Shown here: piece by piece, positions 26,295 to 35,668 of the stretch | Layout of the letters: every line of letters starts with the position of its first letter | Position numbering within the stretch: the stretch's first letter is position 1 | From: Verminephrobacter eiseniae EF01-2 | GTDB lineage: Bacteria > Pseudomonadota > Gammaproteobacteria > Burkholderiales > Burkholderiaceae_C | Length of the DNA stretch: 64,000 nucleotides | Assembly: GCF_000015565.1 (NCBI RefSeq) | Contig: NC_008786.1 | Coordinates: 1,798,001-1,862,000 of the forward strand | Direction: 5' to 3' | Position numbers and translations under genes: made by a program | The notes under the pieces: model-generated | Databases searched by the model: none | Told to the model about the DNA's origin: nothing | The model's input: only the letters and a program-made list of their open reading frames with translations

Positions 26295-27635
26295 TCAGGG
26301 TGTCTGCAGCAGCGCATTCACGTCCGCAATGCTGGCAGCACTGTCGCCGCCGGACAGGGCCTGCAGGCGCACGTAGGATATCAGGAAGAGGTAGCGCGCC
26401 CGGGCCAGGTCGCGCAATGCCATTTCCTTTTGCTGCTCGGCATTGAGCACGTCCATCAGGGTTCTGGAGCCGCCGGCCAGCGAGCGGCGGGCCGATAGCA
26501 CCAGTTGGGCTGCCGAGCGTGCGGCCTGATCCAGCGCATGGATGCGCAACGGCCCTTCGCTGACGCCACGGAACTCGGTGTGGATGCGCAGGCTGAGATC
26601 GCGGCGCGTGGCCTCCAGCAATTCGCTGGTGCGCATTTGTTCGGCCACGGCCTGGCGCACCGTCGAGCTGACCGAGCCGCCGGAGTACAGCGGCACGTTC
26701 AATTGCAGACCGATCGAGCGTTGTATGTAACGGGTGCCGGGGTTGTAGACGTTTTCGCTGCCGCTGTTGGTCCATTGGGCCAGCGCGTCCAGTGTGGGCA
26801 GATGCCCGCTGCGTGCCTTGTCGATCTCCAGCCGGGCGGCCTCCAGGCGTGCTTTCATCTGCCGGATTTCCGGGCTGTTGTCTTCGGCCTGCTGCAGCCA
26901 TTCCTGCACGCTGCGCTGCGCCGGCGACCAGGCCAGGAACTTGGCTTCATCGAGCGGGCTGAGGGTGTCGACCGGCTGGTTGATCAGCGTCTGCAACTGA
27001 CGGCGCGCGTACTCCTCTTGTTGCCGGGTTTCGAGCTCCTGGGCGGTCACCATGTCCAGTCTGGCCTGGGCTTCGTCGACATCGGTGCGCGTGCCGTTGC
27101 CGGCCGCCAGCAGCTTGCGCGCGGCATCGAGCCCGGTGGTGGTGGCGGTTTTCTGCGCCTGCATCAGGGTCAGGTACTCATGGGCGTACAGCAGTTGCAA
27201 ATAGGCGTCGGTCACGCGCACGCTCAGGTTTTGCAGTTCACGGTCGAGCTGTGCGTCGGCCTCGGCCCGTATCTGCTGCGCCTGCTCCAGGTCGACCGCC
27301 AGGCCTTTGCGGTAAATGGGCTGGCGCAAGCTCAGTGTGGTGTTGCTGCTCGGGTAATGCTGGTCATCCACCGCCGCTTTGCTCAGTTCGTTGCGGTTGT
27401 AGCCGGCGCTGAACGCGATATAGGGGTAGCGCGCGGCCCGGGCCTGCACGAGCCGCTCACCGCTGGCCTGCACCCCCGCCCGGACGGCGCGGATGGTGGC
27501 GTCTTGTTCCAATGCGCCCTGGTAGGCTTGCAGCAGGTCTATGGCCGAGGCCGGTCCGGCCAGCAAGAGACCAAGGGCCGCCATGCCAGCCCGCCAAGAC
27601 GATTTGTTCTGCGCTGTGCTGCCGAGGATGGCCAT
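26295..27635 (-). CDS. TolC-family outer-membrane channel of a type I secretion system
   Basis: The product is 446 residues with a signal peptide (AALGLLLAGPASAIDLLQAY). The mature chain has the duplicated OEP domains: an N-terminal LLQAYQGALEQDATIRA repeat and a later LEAARLEIDKARSGHLPTLD. The terminal part has SLAGGSRTLMDVLNAEQQ, the usual second-repeat signature. It forms the trimeric outer-membrane/periplasmic duct. Last gene of the secretion operon, 3 bp after the hlyD-type gene. Confidence 0.92.
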   Translation of the reverse strand: MAILGSTAQNKSSWRAGMAALGLLLAGPASAIDLLQAYQGALEQDATIRAVRAGVQASGERLVQARAARYPYIAFSAGYNRNELSKAAVDDQHYPSSNTTLSLRQPIYRKGLAVDLEQAQQIRAEADAQLDRELQNLSVRVTDAYLQLLYAHEYLTLMQAQKTATTTGLDAARKLLAAGNGTRTDVDEAQARLDMVTAQELETRQQEEYARRQLQTLINQPVDTLSPLDEAKFLAWSPAQRSVQEWLQQAEDNSPEIRQMKARLEAARLEIDKARSGHLPTLDALAQWTNSGSENVYNPGTRYIQRSIGLQLNVPLYSGGSVSSTVRQAVAEQMRTSELLEATRRDLSLRIHTEFRGVSEGPLRIHALDQAARSAAQLVLSARRSLAGGSRTLMDVLNAEQQKEMALRDLARARYLFLISYVRLQALSGGDSAASIADVNALLQTP

Positions 27636-27638
27636 GAA

Positions 27639-29000
27639 TTATTCCTCCTTCAACGAGTGCGACAGTCTGGTGAGCAAGGGCCCGAGCAGGTAGGTCAGCA
27701 TGGTGCGCTCGCCGGTTTTGATGACTACTTCGGCGGGCATGCCGGGCTGCAGGTGGCGCTGGCCCAGGGTTTTCATGCCTTCGGACGTGACCTTGATGCG
27801 CGCCAGGTAGTACGACACGCCGGATTGCGCATCCGTCAGCAGGTCGCCCGATACCGACGCGAGCTCGCCTTGCACCACCAGATGCGGGGAATGCGCGAAG
27901 GCCGAGAAACGCACGTCCGCATGCAGGCCGGGGCGCAGCTTGTCGATCAGGTGCGGGGCAATGTGCGCTTCCAGCAGCAGCGGTGCGTCCGGCGGCACGA
28001 TGCCCATCAATTGCTGCCCGGGCTGGATCACGGCCCCGACGGTCTGAACCGCCAGGCCCACCACCTGGCCGGAGACCGGCGAGCGGATCTCGATGCGCTC
28101 CAGGTCGGCCTTGAGTGCCAGGTATTTGTCGGTGTCCGACTGAACGTCGCGGGTGACGTCGCCGAGCATGGATTCGACTTCCTTGCGGTATTCCTGCTCG
28201 CGCGCCAAGGCTTTTTGGCGCATCTCGCCAATGGAGCGCTGGGTGCGCATGGTATTGCCCAGCAGGTCGGTGATCGACAGGTTGGACTCGGCGACCATGC
28301 GCTCGAGCTCCAGTTGCCGGTTGCGCGGCGTGTAGCCTTCCTTGACCAGTTCGCGCGTGTGGCGCAGTTCATCTTCGAGCAGGCCCAGTTGTCCGCGCCG
28401 GCTGGTCAACATGCCGGCATACGATTGCAGCAAGGCTTTTTGGCCCTGTATGCTTTCTTCGATGGCTTGCAGGTCGGCGCGCAAGGCCGCGCGCCGCGAC
28501 AAGATCAGCTGCTCCTGGTACTGCATCTGCTGGCGTATCAGCGGGTCGTCGGCGGCGGCCTGCAGGTCCGGGTGGAAACTGATCTTGGCGGCCCCGGTCT
28601 GCTCGGCCAGCAGTCGGCTCTGCACGGTGCGCAGGCCGAGATAGCGCTGGCGCACCGCCTCATAGTTGGCCTTGGCCACCGCATCGTCGAGCTCGATCAA
28701 GGGCTGGCCGGCCTGAACCATATCCCCCTCGCGCACGAAGACCTGTTTGACGATGCCCCCGGTCAGGTGCTGCACCAGCTTGCGCTTGGTATCGAGCGTC
28801 ACCACGCCCTGGCTGGGCACGCCTTCGTCGAGCGGGGCCAGCGTGGCCCACAGCAGGAAGCCGCCCAGCCCCAGGCCCAGCACACACAGCCCGATGCGCG
28901 CCGCGCGCCCGGTGTCGGACGGTGGCGGCTCGGGGACGTTGCGAATCCCGGGCACGGAAGATACCGGGAATGCTTGTGCGAAAGGGTCGGTGCTGGCCAT
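27639..29000 (-). CDS. HlyD-family periplasmic adaptor (membrane fusion protein), type I secretion
   Basis: The product is 453 residues from ATG 29000 (MASTDPFAQAF); five extra codons upstream from a TTG are possible. There is one N-terminal transmembrane segment (~44-62, IGLCVLGLGLGGFLLWATLA). APLDEGVPSQGVV and KLVQHLTGGIVKQVFVREGD follow, the biotinyl-lipoyl half. A long coiled-coil hairpin (~110-290) comes next. The closing half has IRSPVSGQVVGLAVQTVGAV and the C-terminal PGMPAEVVIKTGERTMLTYL, the PrtE/LapC-type end. It bridges the ABC exporter to TolC. The operon order is ABC-ABC-HlyD-TolC on the minus strand. Confidence 0.93.
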   Translation of the reverse strand: MASTDPFAQAFPVSSVPGIRNVPEPPPSDTGRAARIGLCVLGLGLGGFLLWATLAPLDEGVPSQGVVTLDTKRKLVQHLTGGIVKQVFVREGDMVQAGQPLIELDDAVAKANYEAVRQRYLGLRTVQSRLLAEQTGAAKISFHPDLQAAADDPLIRQQMQYQEQLILSRRAALRADLQAIEESIQGQKALLQSYAGMLTSRRGQLGLLEDELRHTRELVKEGYTPRNRQLELERMVAESNLSITDLLGNTMRTQRSIGEMRQKALAREQEYRKEVESMLGDVTRDVQSDTDKYLALKADLERIEIRSPVSGQVVGLAVQTVGAVIQPGQQLMGIVPPDAPLLLEAHIAPHLIDKLRPGLHADVRFSAFAHSPHLVVQGELASVSGDLLTDAQSGVSYYLARIKVTSEGMKTLGQRHLQPGMPAEVVIKTGERTMLTYLLGPLLTRLSHSLKEE

Positions 29001-29064
29001 GGATGGAGGGTTCAAAAAGGTGCGGATTGAAAATGCAGGCTGCCCACGGTGTTCACGACAGGCT

Positions 29065-30834
29065 TCAGGCTGGCAGCAGAGCGGGCAGGCCGTTCGCAGC
29101 CGGCGGCGGGTCGTCCTCGCGCTCGGCGTTCATCTGTGCAAAAACCTGATCACGCGGCCCCTGGAAATGGATGCGGCCGGCGCGCATGACCAGTACCTGG
29201 TCGGCCTGCGCCAGCACCCCGGCCCGGTGGGTCACCATCAGGATGGTTTTGCCGCGCGCCTTGAGCCCGCTGATGGCTGTCAGCAGCGCGGCTTCGCCGA
29301 TTTCGTCCAGGTGCGCATTGGGCTCATCGAACACCAGCAACGCCGGGTCGCCGTACAGCGCACGCGCCAGCCCGATGCGCTGGCGCTGGCCGCCCGAGAG
29401 CAAGCGCCCCCCCTCGCCGATCAAGGTGTCATAGCCTTTGGGAAAGCCCAGCACCAACTCATGCAGGCCGGCGTGCCGGGCGGCGGCGATGACTTTCGCG
29501 GGGTCGACCTGGGCAAAGCGGGCGATGTTCTCGGCGATGGAGCCGCCGAACAGGGCCGTGTCCTGCGGCAGATAACCCACCTGCGGGCCCAGGGTCTGCT
29601 GGTTCCAGTCCGTGATCGGCCGGCCATCGAGCAGCAACTCCCCGCCGCAAGTCGGCCAGGCGGCGACCAGCACCCGCGCCAGCGTCGATTTGCCCGAACC
29701 GGAAGGGCCCAATACCACCGTCAATGTGCCCGGGCTGGCGCGCATGTCGATGTGCTGGAGAATCGGCACCGTCCGGCCCGGCGCGGTGGCCTGCAGACCA
29801 CGCAGTTGCACATTTCCTTGCAGACGCGCCGGTTTGGACGCGGCCGGCAAGGGCGGATGCTCGGCCAGCAATTGCCGGAGCCGACGATACGCGGCGCGGG
29901 CCCCGACAAAGCCGCGCCAGGTGCCGACCAACTGGTCGATCGGCGCCAGTGCCCGGGCCATCAGCACATTGGTCGCGATCATCGCGCCCACCGTCAACTG
30001 GCCATCGATCACCAGCAAGGCTCCGATCGCCAGTGCCAGCGACTGCTGCGCATAGCGCACCGATTTGCTCCAGGCCATGACGCGGTGCGTCATCCCCTGC
30101 GTCACCGCGTGCTGCCCGACATGGCGGGCATGCAATGACTGCCAGCGGTGGCGCAGGTACTGCAGCATTCCCATGGCTTCGATGGCCTCCGCATTGCGCA
30201 GCTTGCCATGCAGGTAGGCATATTCCTTGGTCTGGGTTGCGGCGAGCGCCTCCAGCGGAGCGACCGTGCGGTGGTGGCCGAACCAGGCCAGCGCCGCCTG
30301 AATCAGCGCAAAGCCCAGCGCCACACCACCGAGCAAGGGGTGCAGCATGAACAGCGCCGCGATGTAGACCGGGGCCCATGGCAGATCGAAGAAGGCAAAG
30401 ATGCTCGGCCCCGTCAGGAACGTGCGCAACTCCGTCAGGTCGGCAAACGGCTGCGCGCGCTGGGCGCTGGCGCCGGCGACCCCGCGCACGAAACTGGCCG
30501 TAAACACCCGCTGCCGCAGCATTCGGTCCAGCCGCACGCCGGTGCGCACCAGCAACCAGGAGCGCGCCCATTCGGCGAATGCCATCACGGCAAAGAAAAA
30601 CAGCGTGATCAGCGATACCACCAGCAAAGTCAGCATGTTTTGGCTGGCCAGCACCCGGTCATAAATCTGCAGCATGTACAGCGTGGGCGCCAGCATCATC
30701 ACATTGGCGACCATGCTGAAGATGACCAGCGTGATCCAGGCATGGCGCAGGCTGGTGATGGCTTGGGCGATTTCGCTGCGCGCGGGGGAGCCACTGGTGG
30801 ACATGGGGTCGGTTCGCAGGAGAGGTTGATTCAT
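29065..30834 (-). CDS. Type I secretion ABC exporter (PrtD-like), second of a tandem pair
   Basis: The product is 589 residues. The N-terminal permease half has about six hydrophobic segments, with PTLYMLQIYDRVLASQN and the ITLFFFAVMAFAEWAR region typical of the PrtD/LapB-type group without a peptidase domain. The ATPase half has Walker A GPSGSGKST, Q-loop YLPQDTALF, signature LSGGQRQR, Walker B LLVFDEPNA and switch His in VTHRA. It uses ATP to drive a substrate with a C-terminal signal through HlyD and TolC. It begins directly at the stop of the first ABC gene (TGAATG), so the two may form a heterodimer. Confidence 0.93.
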   Translation of the reverse strand: MNQPLLRTDPMSTSGSPARSEIAQAITSLRHAWITLVIFSMVANVMMLAPTLYMLQIYDRVLASQNMLTLLVVSLITLFFFAVMAFAEWARSWLLVRTGVRLDRMLRQRVFTASFVRGVAGASAQRAQPFADLTELRTFLTGPSIFAFFDLPWAPVYIAALFMLHPLLGGVALGFALIQAALAWFGHHRTVAPLEALAATQTKEYAYLHGKLRNAEAIEAMGMLQYLRHRWQSLHARHVGQHAVTQGMTHRVMAWSKSVRYAQQSLALAIGALLVIDGQLTVGAMIATNVLMARALAPIDQLVGTWRGFVGARAAYRRLRQLLAEHPPLPAASKPARLQGNVQLRGLQATAPGRTVPILQHIDMRASPGTLTVVLGPSGSGKSTLARVLVAAWPTCGGELLLDGRPITDWNQQTLGPQVGYLPQDTALFGGSIAENIARFAQVDPAKVIAAARHAGLHELVLGFPKGYDTLIGEGGRLLSGGQRQRIGLARALYGDPALLVFDEPNAHLDEIGEAALLTAISGLKARGKTILMVTHRAGVLAQADQVLVMRAGRIHFQGPRDQVFAQMNAEREDDPPPAANGLPALLPA

Positions 30835-32583
30835 TCAGGAAGCCTGTGCCTCGACGGTCACTACGGAACCCGTGGAGGCCGCAGATGCCACCGCCGCAGA
30901 ACGGCCCTGAAGCATGGCCAGCACTTCATCGCGCGGCCCGAAAGCCTGCTGCATGCCCGCGTGCAGCACCAGCAGTTTGTCCGTCACGGCCAGCACGCTC
31001 TGCAGATGGGTCATCACCACGATGGTGGTGCCGCGCGCCTTGAAGGTGCGCAGGGCCTCGGCCAGGGCGAGGTTGCCGGCTTCATCCAGGCTGGCATTGG
31101 GCTCATCGAGCACCACGAACACCGGCGAGCCGTAAAAGGCCCGTGCCAGGGCCACGCGCTGGCGTTGACCGCCGGAGAGCATCACCCCGGCTTCGCCCAC
31201 CGGGGTGTCGTAGCCCAGGGGCAGCGAGGTGATCCATGCGTGCAGGCCCACGACCTGGGCCGCGTCGTACATCGCCTGCCCGTCGATCTCGCCAAAACGG
31301 ACGATGTTCTCGCCCAGCGTGCCATCGATCAGATCGACCTCCTGCGGCACATAGCCCACATGGGGGCCTAGCTCGGCCTTGTCCCAGATGCTGACATCGA
31401 CGCCATCGAGCCGCACGCTGCCGCCCAGCGGCGGCCACAGCCCCATCAGGATGCGCGCCAGCGTGGTCTTGCCGCAGGCCGATGAGCCCAGCACCCCGAG
31501 CACCTCGCCCGGGGTGAGCCGGAACGACAGGCCCTTGATGAACGGCGCTGCGCCGGCGCTGGCTCCGGCGACCAGATTTTCCACCGCCACCCGCGCCTGC
31601 GGCCGGGGCAAGGGCATGTTGGGCGTGGGCGCCGGCTGGCGTTCCAGAATCTGCTCGAGCCGCTCCCAGGCCCCGCGCAACTGAATCACGGCGCGCCATT
31701 GCGAGACCACTTGCACCAAGGGCGCGAGCACACGCCCGCCCAGCACCGACCCCACGATCATCATGCCCGGCCCGCCGGGCAACTGGTTGCGCAGCAGCAG
31801 CCAGGCGCCCAGGCCCAGCAGCGCCGAAGCCAGCGTGGTCTGGAAAAACTTGCCAATGGACTGAAAGACCGCCGCCCTGTCCGAGGCCCGGGACTGTAGC
31901 CCCAGGCCCTCGTCGTACAGCCTGAGCCAGCGCCGGCGCATGTCTTGTTCCATGCCCAGGGCCGCAACCACATCACTGTGGCGCAAGGTGCCGTCCACGT
32001 AGGTCCTCGCGCCCATGTCGGACCGGTTGGCCTCCAGCATCACGGGGCTGGTGCTGCGCTCGTTCAACCACGAAACGCCGGTTTGCAACACCGCCCCGGC
32101 CAGCGCCACCCAGCCCAGCAGCGGATGGATCACGAACAGCAGGATCAGCAAAATCAGCGCCACTGGCGTTTCCATCGCCGCCCCGAGCGCCGGGCCATGG
32201 AAGAAGTCGCGCACGACCCGCAGATCGACCATCGGCTGCACCCCCAGGGCGGCGCCCTGCTTCAGGTGGGCCACATGGATGGCGTTGAAAATCCGGGGGG
32301 CCAGCGCCTGGTCCAGCGCGGCGCCGGCTTCCCGCAGGGTTTCGGCCCGCGCCCATTCCAGCAGCTCCATCACGACGATGGCCAGCAGCACGATCAGGGT
32401 CAGCATGGCCAGGGTCAGCTCGTTGCGGCTGTTCACCACACGGTCGTAGACCTCGAACATATAGACCGTCGGCCCCAGAACCAGGAGGCCGCCAATGGTG
32501 GCAAATACGAAGGCCCGCCAGAAAAAAGGAGTGAGCTTTGCCAGAGCCTGTCGGAGTTCGGATGGCACTGCGGGTACTGGCAT
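30835..32583 (-). CDS. Type I secretion ABC exporter (PrtD-like), first of a tandem pair
   Basis: The product is 582 residues from ATG 32583 (MPVPAVPSELRQAL). It is organised like its neighbour: VYMFEVYDRVVNSRNELTL in the permease, then Walker A GSSACGKTT (an unusual A-C in place of the usual G-S), Q-loop YVPQEVDLI, LSGGQRQR, Walker B VVLDEPNASLDE and MTHLQ as switch His. The reading frame stays open upstream through the 60-bp repeat array, but those residues are repeat-encoded and I exclude them. First gene of the four-gene secretion operon; no RTX or other substrate gene is adjacent. Confidence 0.92.
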   Translation of the reverse strand: MPVPAVPSELRQALAKLTPFFWRAFVFATIGGLLVLGPTVYMFEVYDRVVNSRNELTLAMLTLIVLLAIVVMELLEWARAETLREAGAALDQALAPRIFNAIHVAHLKQGAALGVQPMVDLRVVRDFFHGPALGAAMETPVALILLILLFVIHPLLGWVALAGAVLQTGVSWLNERSTSPVMLEANRSDMGARTYVDGTLRHSDVVAALGMEQDMRRRWLRLYDEGLGLQSRASDRAAVFQSIGKFFQTTLASALLGLGAWLLLRNQLPGGPGMMIVGSVLGGRVLAPLVQVVSQWRAVIQLRGAWERLEQILERQPAPTPNMPLPRPQARVAVENLVAGASAGAAPFIKGLSFRLTPGEVLGVLGSSACGKTTLARILMGLWPPLGGSVRLDGVDVSIWDKAELGPHVGYVPQEVDLIDGTLGENIVRFGEIDGQAMYDAAQVVGLHAWITSLPLGYDTPVGEAGVMLSGGQRQRVALARAFYGSPVFVVLDEPNASLDEAGNLALAEALRTFKARGTTIVVMTHLQSVLAVTDKLLVLHAGMQQAFGPRDEVLAMLQGRSAAVASAASTGSVVTVEAQAS

Positions 32584-32880
32584 GCAAAGGTGGGTGGGTA
32601 AGTGAAAAGGTTGGTCATTATGCACAGCCGCCCGGGGCCGCCATGCCAAAGACCATGGGTGTGTGTCGCGGGCACCGGGGCGGCGCGGGTTTTGCCAAGC
32701 GGTTTGGCGCTGGCAACGGGCGGAAAAAAGCGGCAATGGATGGACACGAAAGATACGCGGCAATGACATGGGCTGCCCGCCACGGGTGTGCTTTCTTCCG
32801 CGTTTTTCGTGTGTTTTTCGCAACGGGCCACCACACACTTGCACTTGCAGCAGCCCGGCCATGCCGCGCAAGGGGAAGGG
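32584..32880. other. Leader region of the type I secretion operon
   Basis: This ~300 bp between the first ABC gene and the 60-bp array has no credible gene. It contains a few AT-rich spots (GGTTGGTCATTATGCAC near 32610 and CGTGTGTTTTTCGCAA near 32806) that could hold divergent promoters for the secretion operon and for maeB. No operator dyad stands out. Confidence 0.4.
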
Positions 32881-33186
32881 ACATGAGTGCCGCACGGCCG
32901 CCCGAAGGCACTCATACCGCAGCCGAAGGCGAAGGTGCTCCAGCGATTGCCGCACGGCCGCCCGAAGGCACTCATACCGCAGCCGAAGGCGAAGGTGCTC
33001 CAGCGATTGCCGCACGGCCGCCCGAAGGCACTCATACCGCAGCCGAAGGCGAAGGTGCTCCAGCGATTGCCGCACGGCCGCCCGAAGGCACTCATACCGC
33101 AGCCGAAGGCGAAGGTGCTCCAGCGATTGCCGCACGGCCGCCCGAAGGCGCTCATACCGCAGCCGAAGGCGAAGGTGCTCCAGCGA
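32881..33186. repeat. Tandem array of five 60-bp units
   Basis: Five copies of exactly 60 bp, sharing CGGCCGCCCGAAGGC, CTCATACCGCAGCCGAAGGC and GAAGGTGCTCCAGCGA. The first four are identical (GGCACTCAT) and the last differs (GGCGCTCAT), which suggests recent expansion by slippage or unequal crossing-over. Because 60 is a multiple of three and there are no stops, several frames stay open and spuriously extend the neighbouring genes. The array lies in the divergent gap between the secretion operon and maeB. It is not CRISPR: there are no unique spacers. The same unit occurs at 24684 and 46113. Confidence 0.95.
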
Positions 33187-33301
33187 GCCGGCCCCTACAA
33201 TCGCGCAGACCGCTTGCACAGCGGGGGCAGTCCCTTGCAAGGCCGGCGGCAGGCGCGGCCCGACGGCATGGTTTTCGCACCCCCCGAGTTGGAGACATCA
33301 A

Positions 33302-35626
33302 ATGCCCGAGAACACCATGGCCCATGACCAAACCCCGCACCCGGACAGGCGCGCCCAGCTGCGCCGCTCCGCCCTCGAATACCACGAGTTTCCCAAGCCG
33401 GGCAAGCTCGCCATCGCTGCCACCAAGCAGATGCTGAACCAGCATGATCTGGCGCTGGCCTATACGCCCGGCGTGGCCGCGCCCTGCGAAGAGATCGCCA
33501 AGGACCCGAACGCGGCCTTCAGGTACACCAGCCGGGGCAATCTGGTGGGCGTGGTGACCAACGGGACGGCGGTGCTGGGCCTGGGCGACATTGGCCCGCT
33601 GGCCAGCAAGCCGGTGATGGAAGGCAAGGCGGTTTTGTTCAAGAAGTTCTCGGGCATCGATGTGTTCGACATCGAAATCAACGAAAAAGACCCCGAGAAA
33701 CTGGTGGAGATCATTGCCAGCCTGGAGCCCACCTTCGGCGGCATCAACCTGGAAGACATCAAGGCCCCGGATTGCTTCTACATCGAGCGCAAGCTGCGCG
33801 AGCGCATGCGGATACCGGTCTTCCATGACGACCAGCATGGCACGGCCATCACCGTGGGCGCGGCCATCCTCAATGGCCTGAAGGTGGCGGGCAAGGACCC
33901 GGCCCGGGTCAAACTGGTGACCTCGGGCGCCGGCGCTGCGGCGCTGGCCTGTCTGGGCCTGCTGGTCAAGCTGGGCATTGCGCGCCAGAACATCTGGGTG
34001 ACCGACCTGGCGGGTGTGGTCTATCAGGGCCGCAGCGAGTTGATGGACGATGACAAGATCGTCTTTGCCCAAAAGACCAGCGCCCGCACGCTCGACGAGG
34101 TGATCGAGGGGGCCGATGTGTTTCTGGGGCTGTCTGCCGGCGGCGTGCTCCAGCCGGACATGGTGCGCAAGATGGCGGCGCGCCCGCTGATCTTTGCCTT
34201 GGCCAACCCGAACCCGGAGATCCAGCCCGAGGCGGTGAAGGCCGTGCGCGACGACGCCATCATGGCCACCGGCCGCTCGGACTATCCGAACCAGGTCAAC
34301 AATGTGCTGTGCTTTCCGTACATCTTCCGTGGGGCGCTGGACAGCGGCGCGACCACCATCACGCCGGAGATGGAAATCGCCGCCGTGCACGCGATTGCCG
34401 AACTGGCCCAGGCCGAGCAAAGCGAGGTCGTGGCGGCCGCCTATGCCGGCGAGGCGCTGGCGTTCGGCCCCGAGTACCTGATCCCCAAGCCCTTCGACCC
34501 GCGGCTGATGATGATGATCGCGCCGGCCGTGGCCCGGGCAGCGGCCGACAGCGGCGTGGCGCTGCGCCCGATCGCCGACATGGACGCATACCGCGATCAC
34601 TTGCAGACCTTTGTCTACGCCTCGGGCACGATGATGAAGCCGATCTTCATGGCGGCCAAGAGCGCGGCCAAGAAGCGGGTCGCCTACGCCGAGGGCGAAG
34701 AAGAGCGGGTGCTGCGCGCCGCGCAGATCGTGGTCGACGAGCGCATTGCGCGCCCGACGCTGATCGGCCGCCCGGCCATCATTGCCCGGCGCATAGAGAA
34801 GTTCGGCCTGCGCCTGCAGGAAGGGCGCGACTATGACGTGGTCAACGTCGAAAACGACCACCGCTACCGCTTGTTCTGGCAGACCTACCACCGCATGACC
34901 GAGCGCAAGGGCGTGACGGTGTCGATTGCCAAGATCGAGATGCGCCGCCGCCTGACGTTGATCGGCGCGATGCTGCTGCACCAGGGCGAGGTCGATGGCC
35001 TGATCGTCGGCACCTGGGGCCATACCGCGCACCACCTGAACTACATCGAGCCGGTGATAGGCAAGCGCGCCGGCGTGAACAACTTTGCCTGCATGAACGG
35101 CCTGTTGTTGCCCGAGCGGCAGGTGTTCCTGGTGGACACGCATGTGAACTACGACCCCAGCGCCGGGCAACTGGCCGAGATCACCGTGCTGGCGGCCGAG
35201 GAAATGATGCGCTTTGGCATCCGCCCCAAGGCCGCGCTGCTGTCGCATTCCAACTTTGGCAGCAGCAACCAGCCCAGCGCCGTGAAGATGCGCCAGGCGC
35301 TGGAACTGCTGCGCGCGCAGGCGCCGTGGCTGGAAGTGGACGGCGAAATGCACGGCGATGTGGCGCTCGACGGCAAGGCGCGCGCGGCCACCATGCCCCA
35401 CAGCGAACTGCTGGGCGATGCCAACCTGCTGGTGCTGCCGAACATCGACGCCGCGAATATCTCCTACAACCTGCTCAAGACCGCCGCCGGCGGCAATATC
35501 GCCATCGGCCCGGTGCTGCTCGGAGCGGCCCGGCCCGTGCATATCCTGACCGCCAGCACCACGGTGCGGCGGATCGTGAACATGACGGCGCTCACGGTGG
35601 CCGATGCCAACGCCGCGCGGCAATGA
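33302..35626 (+). CDS. maeB: NADP-dependent malic enzyme with C-terminal phosphotransacetylase-like domain
   Basis: The product is 774 residues. The start at ATG 33302 has GGAGA upstream; the open frame running back through the repeat array is ignored. The malic domain (~20-400) includes [42 protein letters not shown] and the nucleotide fold [15 protein letters not shown]. From ~440 on there is a PTA-like domain ([19 protein letters not shown] to the C-terminus) that in known MaeB proteins is regulatory, sensing acetyl-CoA, and not catalytic. It decarboxylates malate to pyruvate with NADPH formation. Together with glcB it supports growth on C2 and C4 substrates. Confidence 0.96.
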   Translation: MPENTMAHDQTPHPDRRAQLRRSALEYHEFPKPGKLAIAATKQMLNQHDLALAYTPGVAAPCEEIAKDPNAAFRYTSRGNLVGVVTNGTAVLGLGDIGPLASKPVMEGKAVLFKKFSGIDVFDIEINEKDPEKLVEIIASLEPTFGGINLEDIKAPDCFYIERKLRERMRIPVFHDDQHGTAITVGAAILNGLKVAGKDPARVKLVTSGAGAAALACLGLLVKLGIARQNIWVTDLAGVVYQGRSELMDDDKIVFAQKTSARTLDEVIEGADVFLGLSAGGVLQPDMVRKMAARPLIFALANPNPEIQPEAVKAVRDDAIMATGRSDYPNQVNNVLCFPYIFRGALDSGATTITPEMEIAAVHAIAELAQAEQSEVVAAAYAGEALAFGPEYLIPKPFDPRLMMMIAPAVARAAADSGVALRPIADMDAYRDHLQTFVYASGTMMKPIFMAAKSAAKKRVAYAEGEEERVLRAAQIVVDERIARPTLIGRPAIIARRIEKFGLRLQEGRDYDVVNVENDHRYRLFWQTYHRMTERKGVTVSIAKIEMRRRLTLIGAMLLHQGEVDGLIVGTWGHTAHHLNYIEPVIGKRAGVNNFACMNGLLLPERQVFLVDTHVNYDPSAGQLAEITVLAAEEMMRFGIRPKAALLSHSNFGSSNQPSAVKMRQALELLRAQAPWLEVDGEMHGDVALDGKARAATMPHSELLGDANLLVLPNIDAANISYNLLKTAAGGNIAIGPVLLGAARPVHILTASTTVRRIVNMTALTVADANAARQ

Positions 35627-35668
35627 GACACCCCCGGCCCCCAGGCGCGTTGGCGTTCTGCCCGGGCA

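Noticed and set aside
32881..33186. Possible CRISPR array
   Set aside because: The repeated 60-bp units are contiguous with no unique spacers, no cas genes lie nearby, and the same unit occurs singly elsewhere.
33152..35623. An 823-codon minus-strand frame covering maeB
   Set aside because: A mirror of the maeB codon bias; no recognisable domain, and maeB itself is certain.
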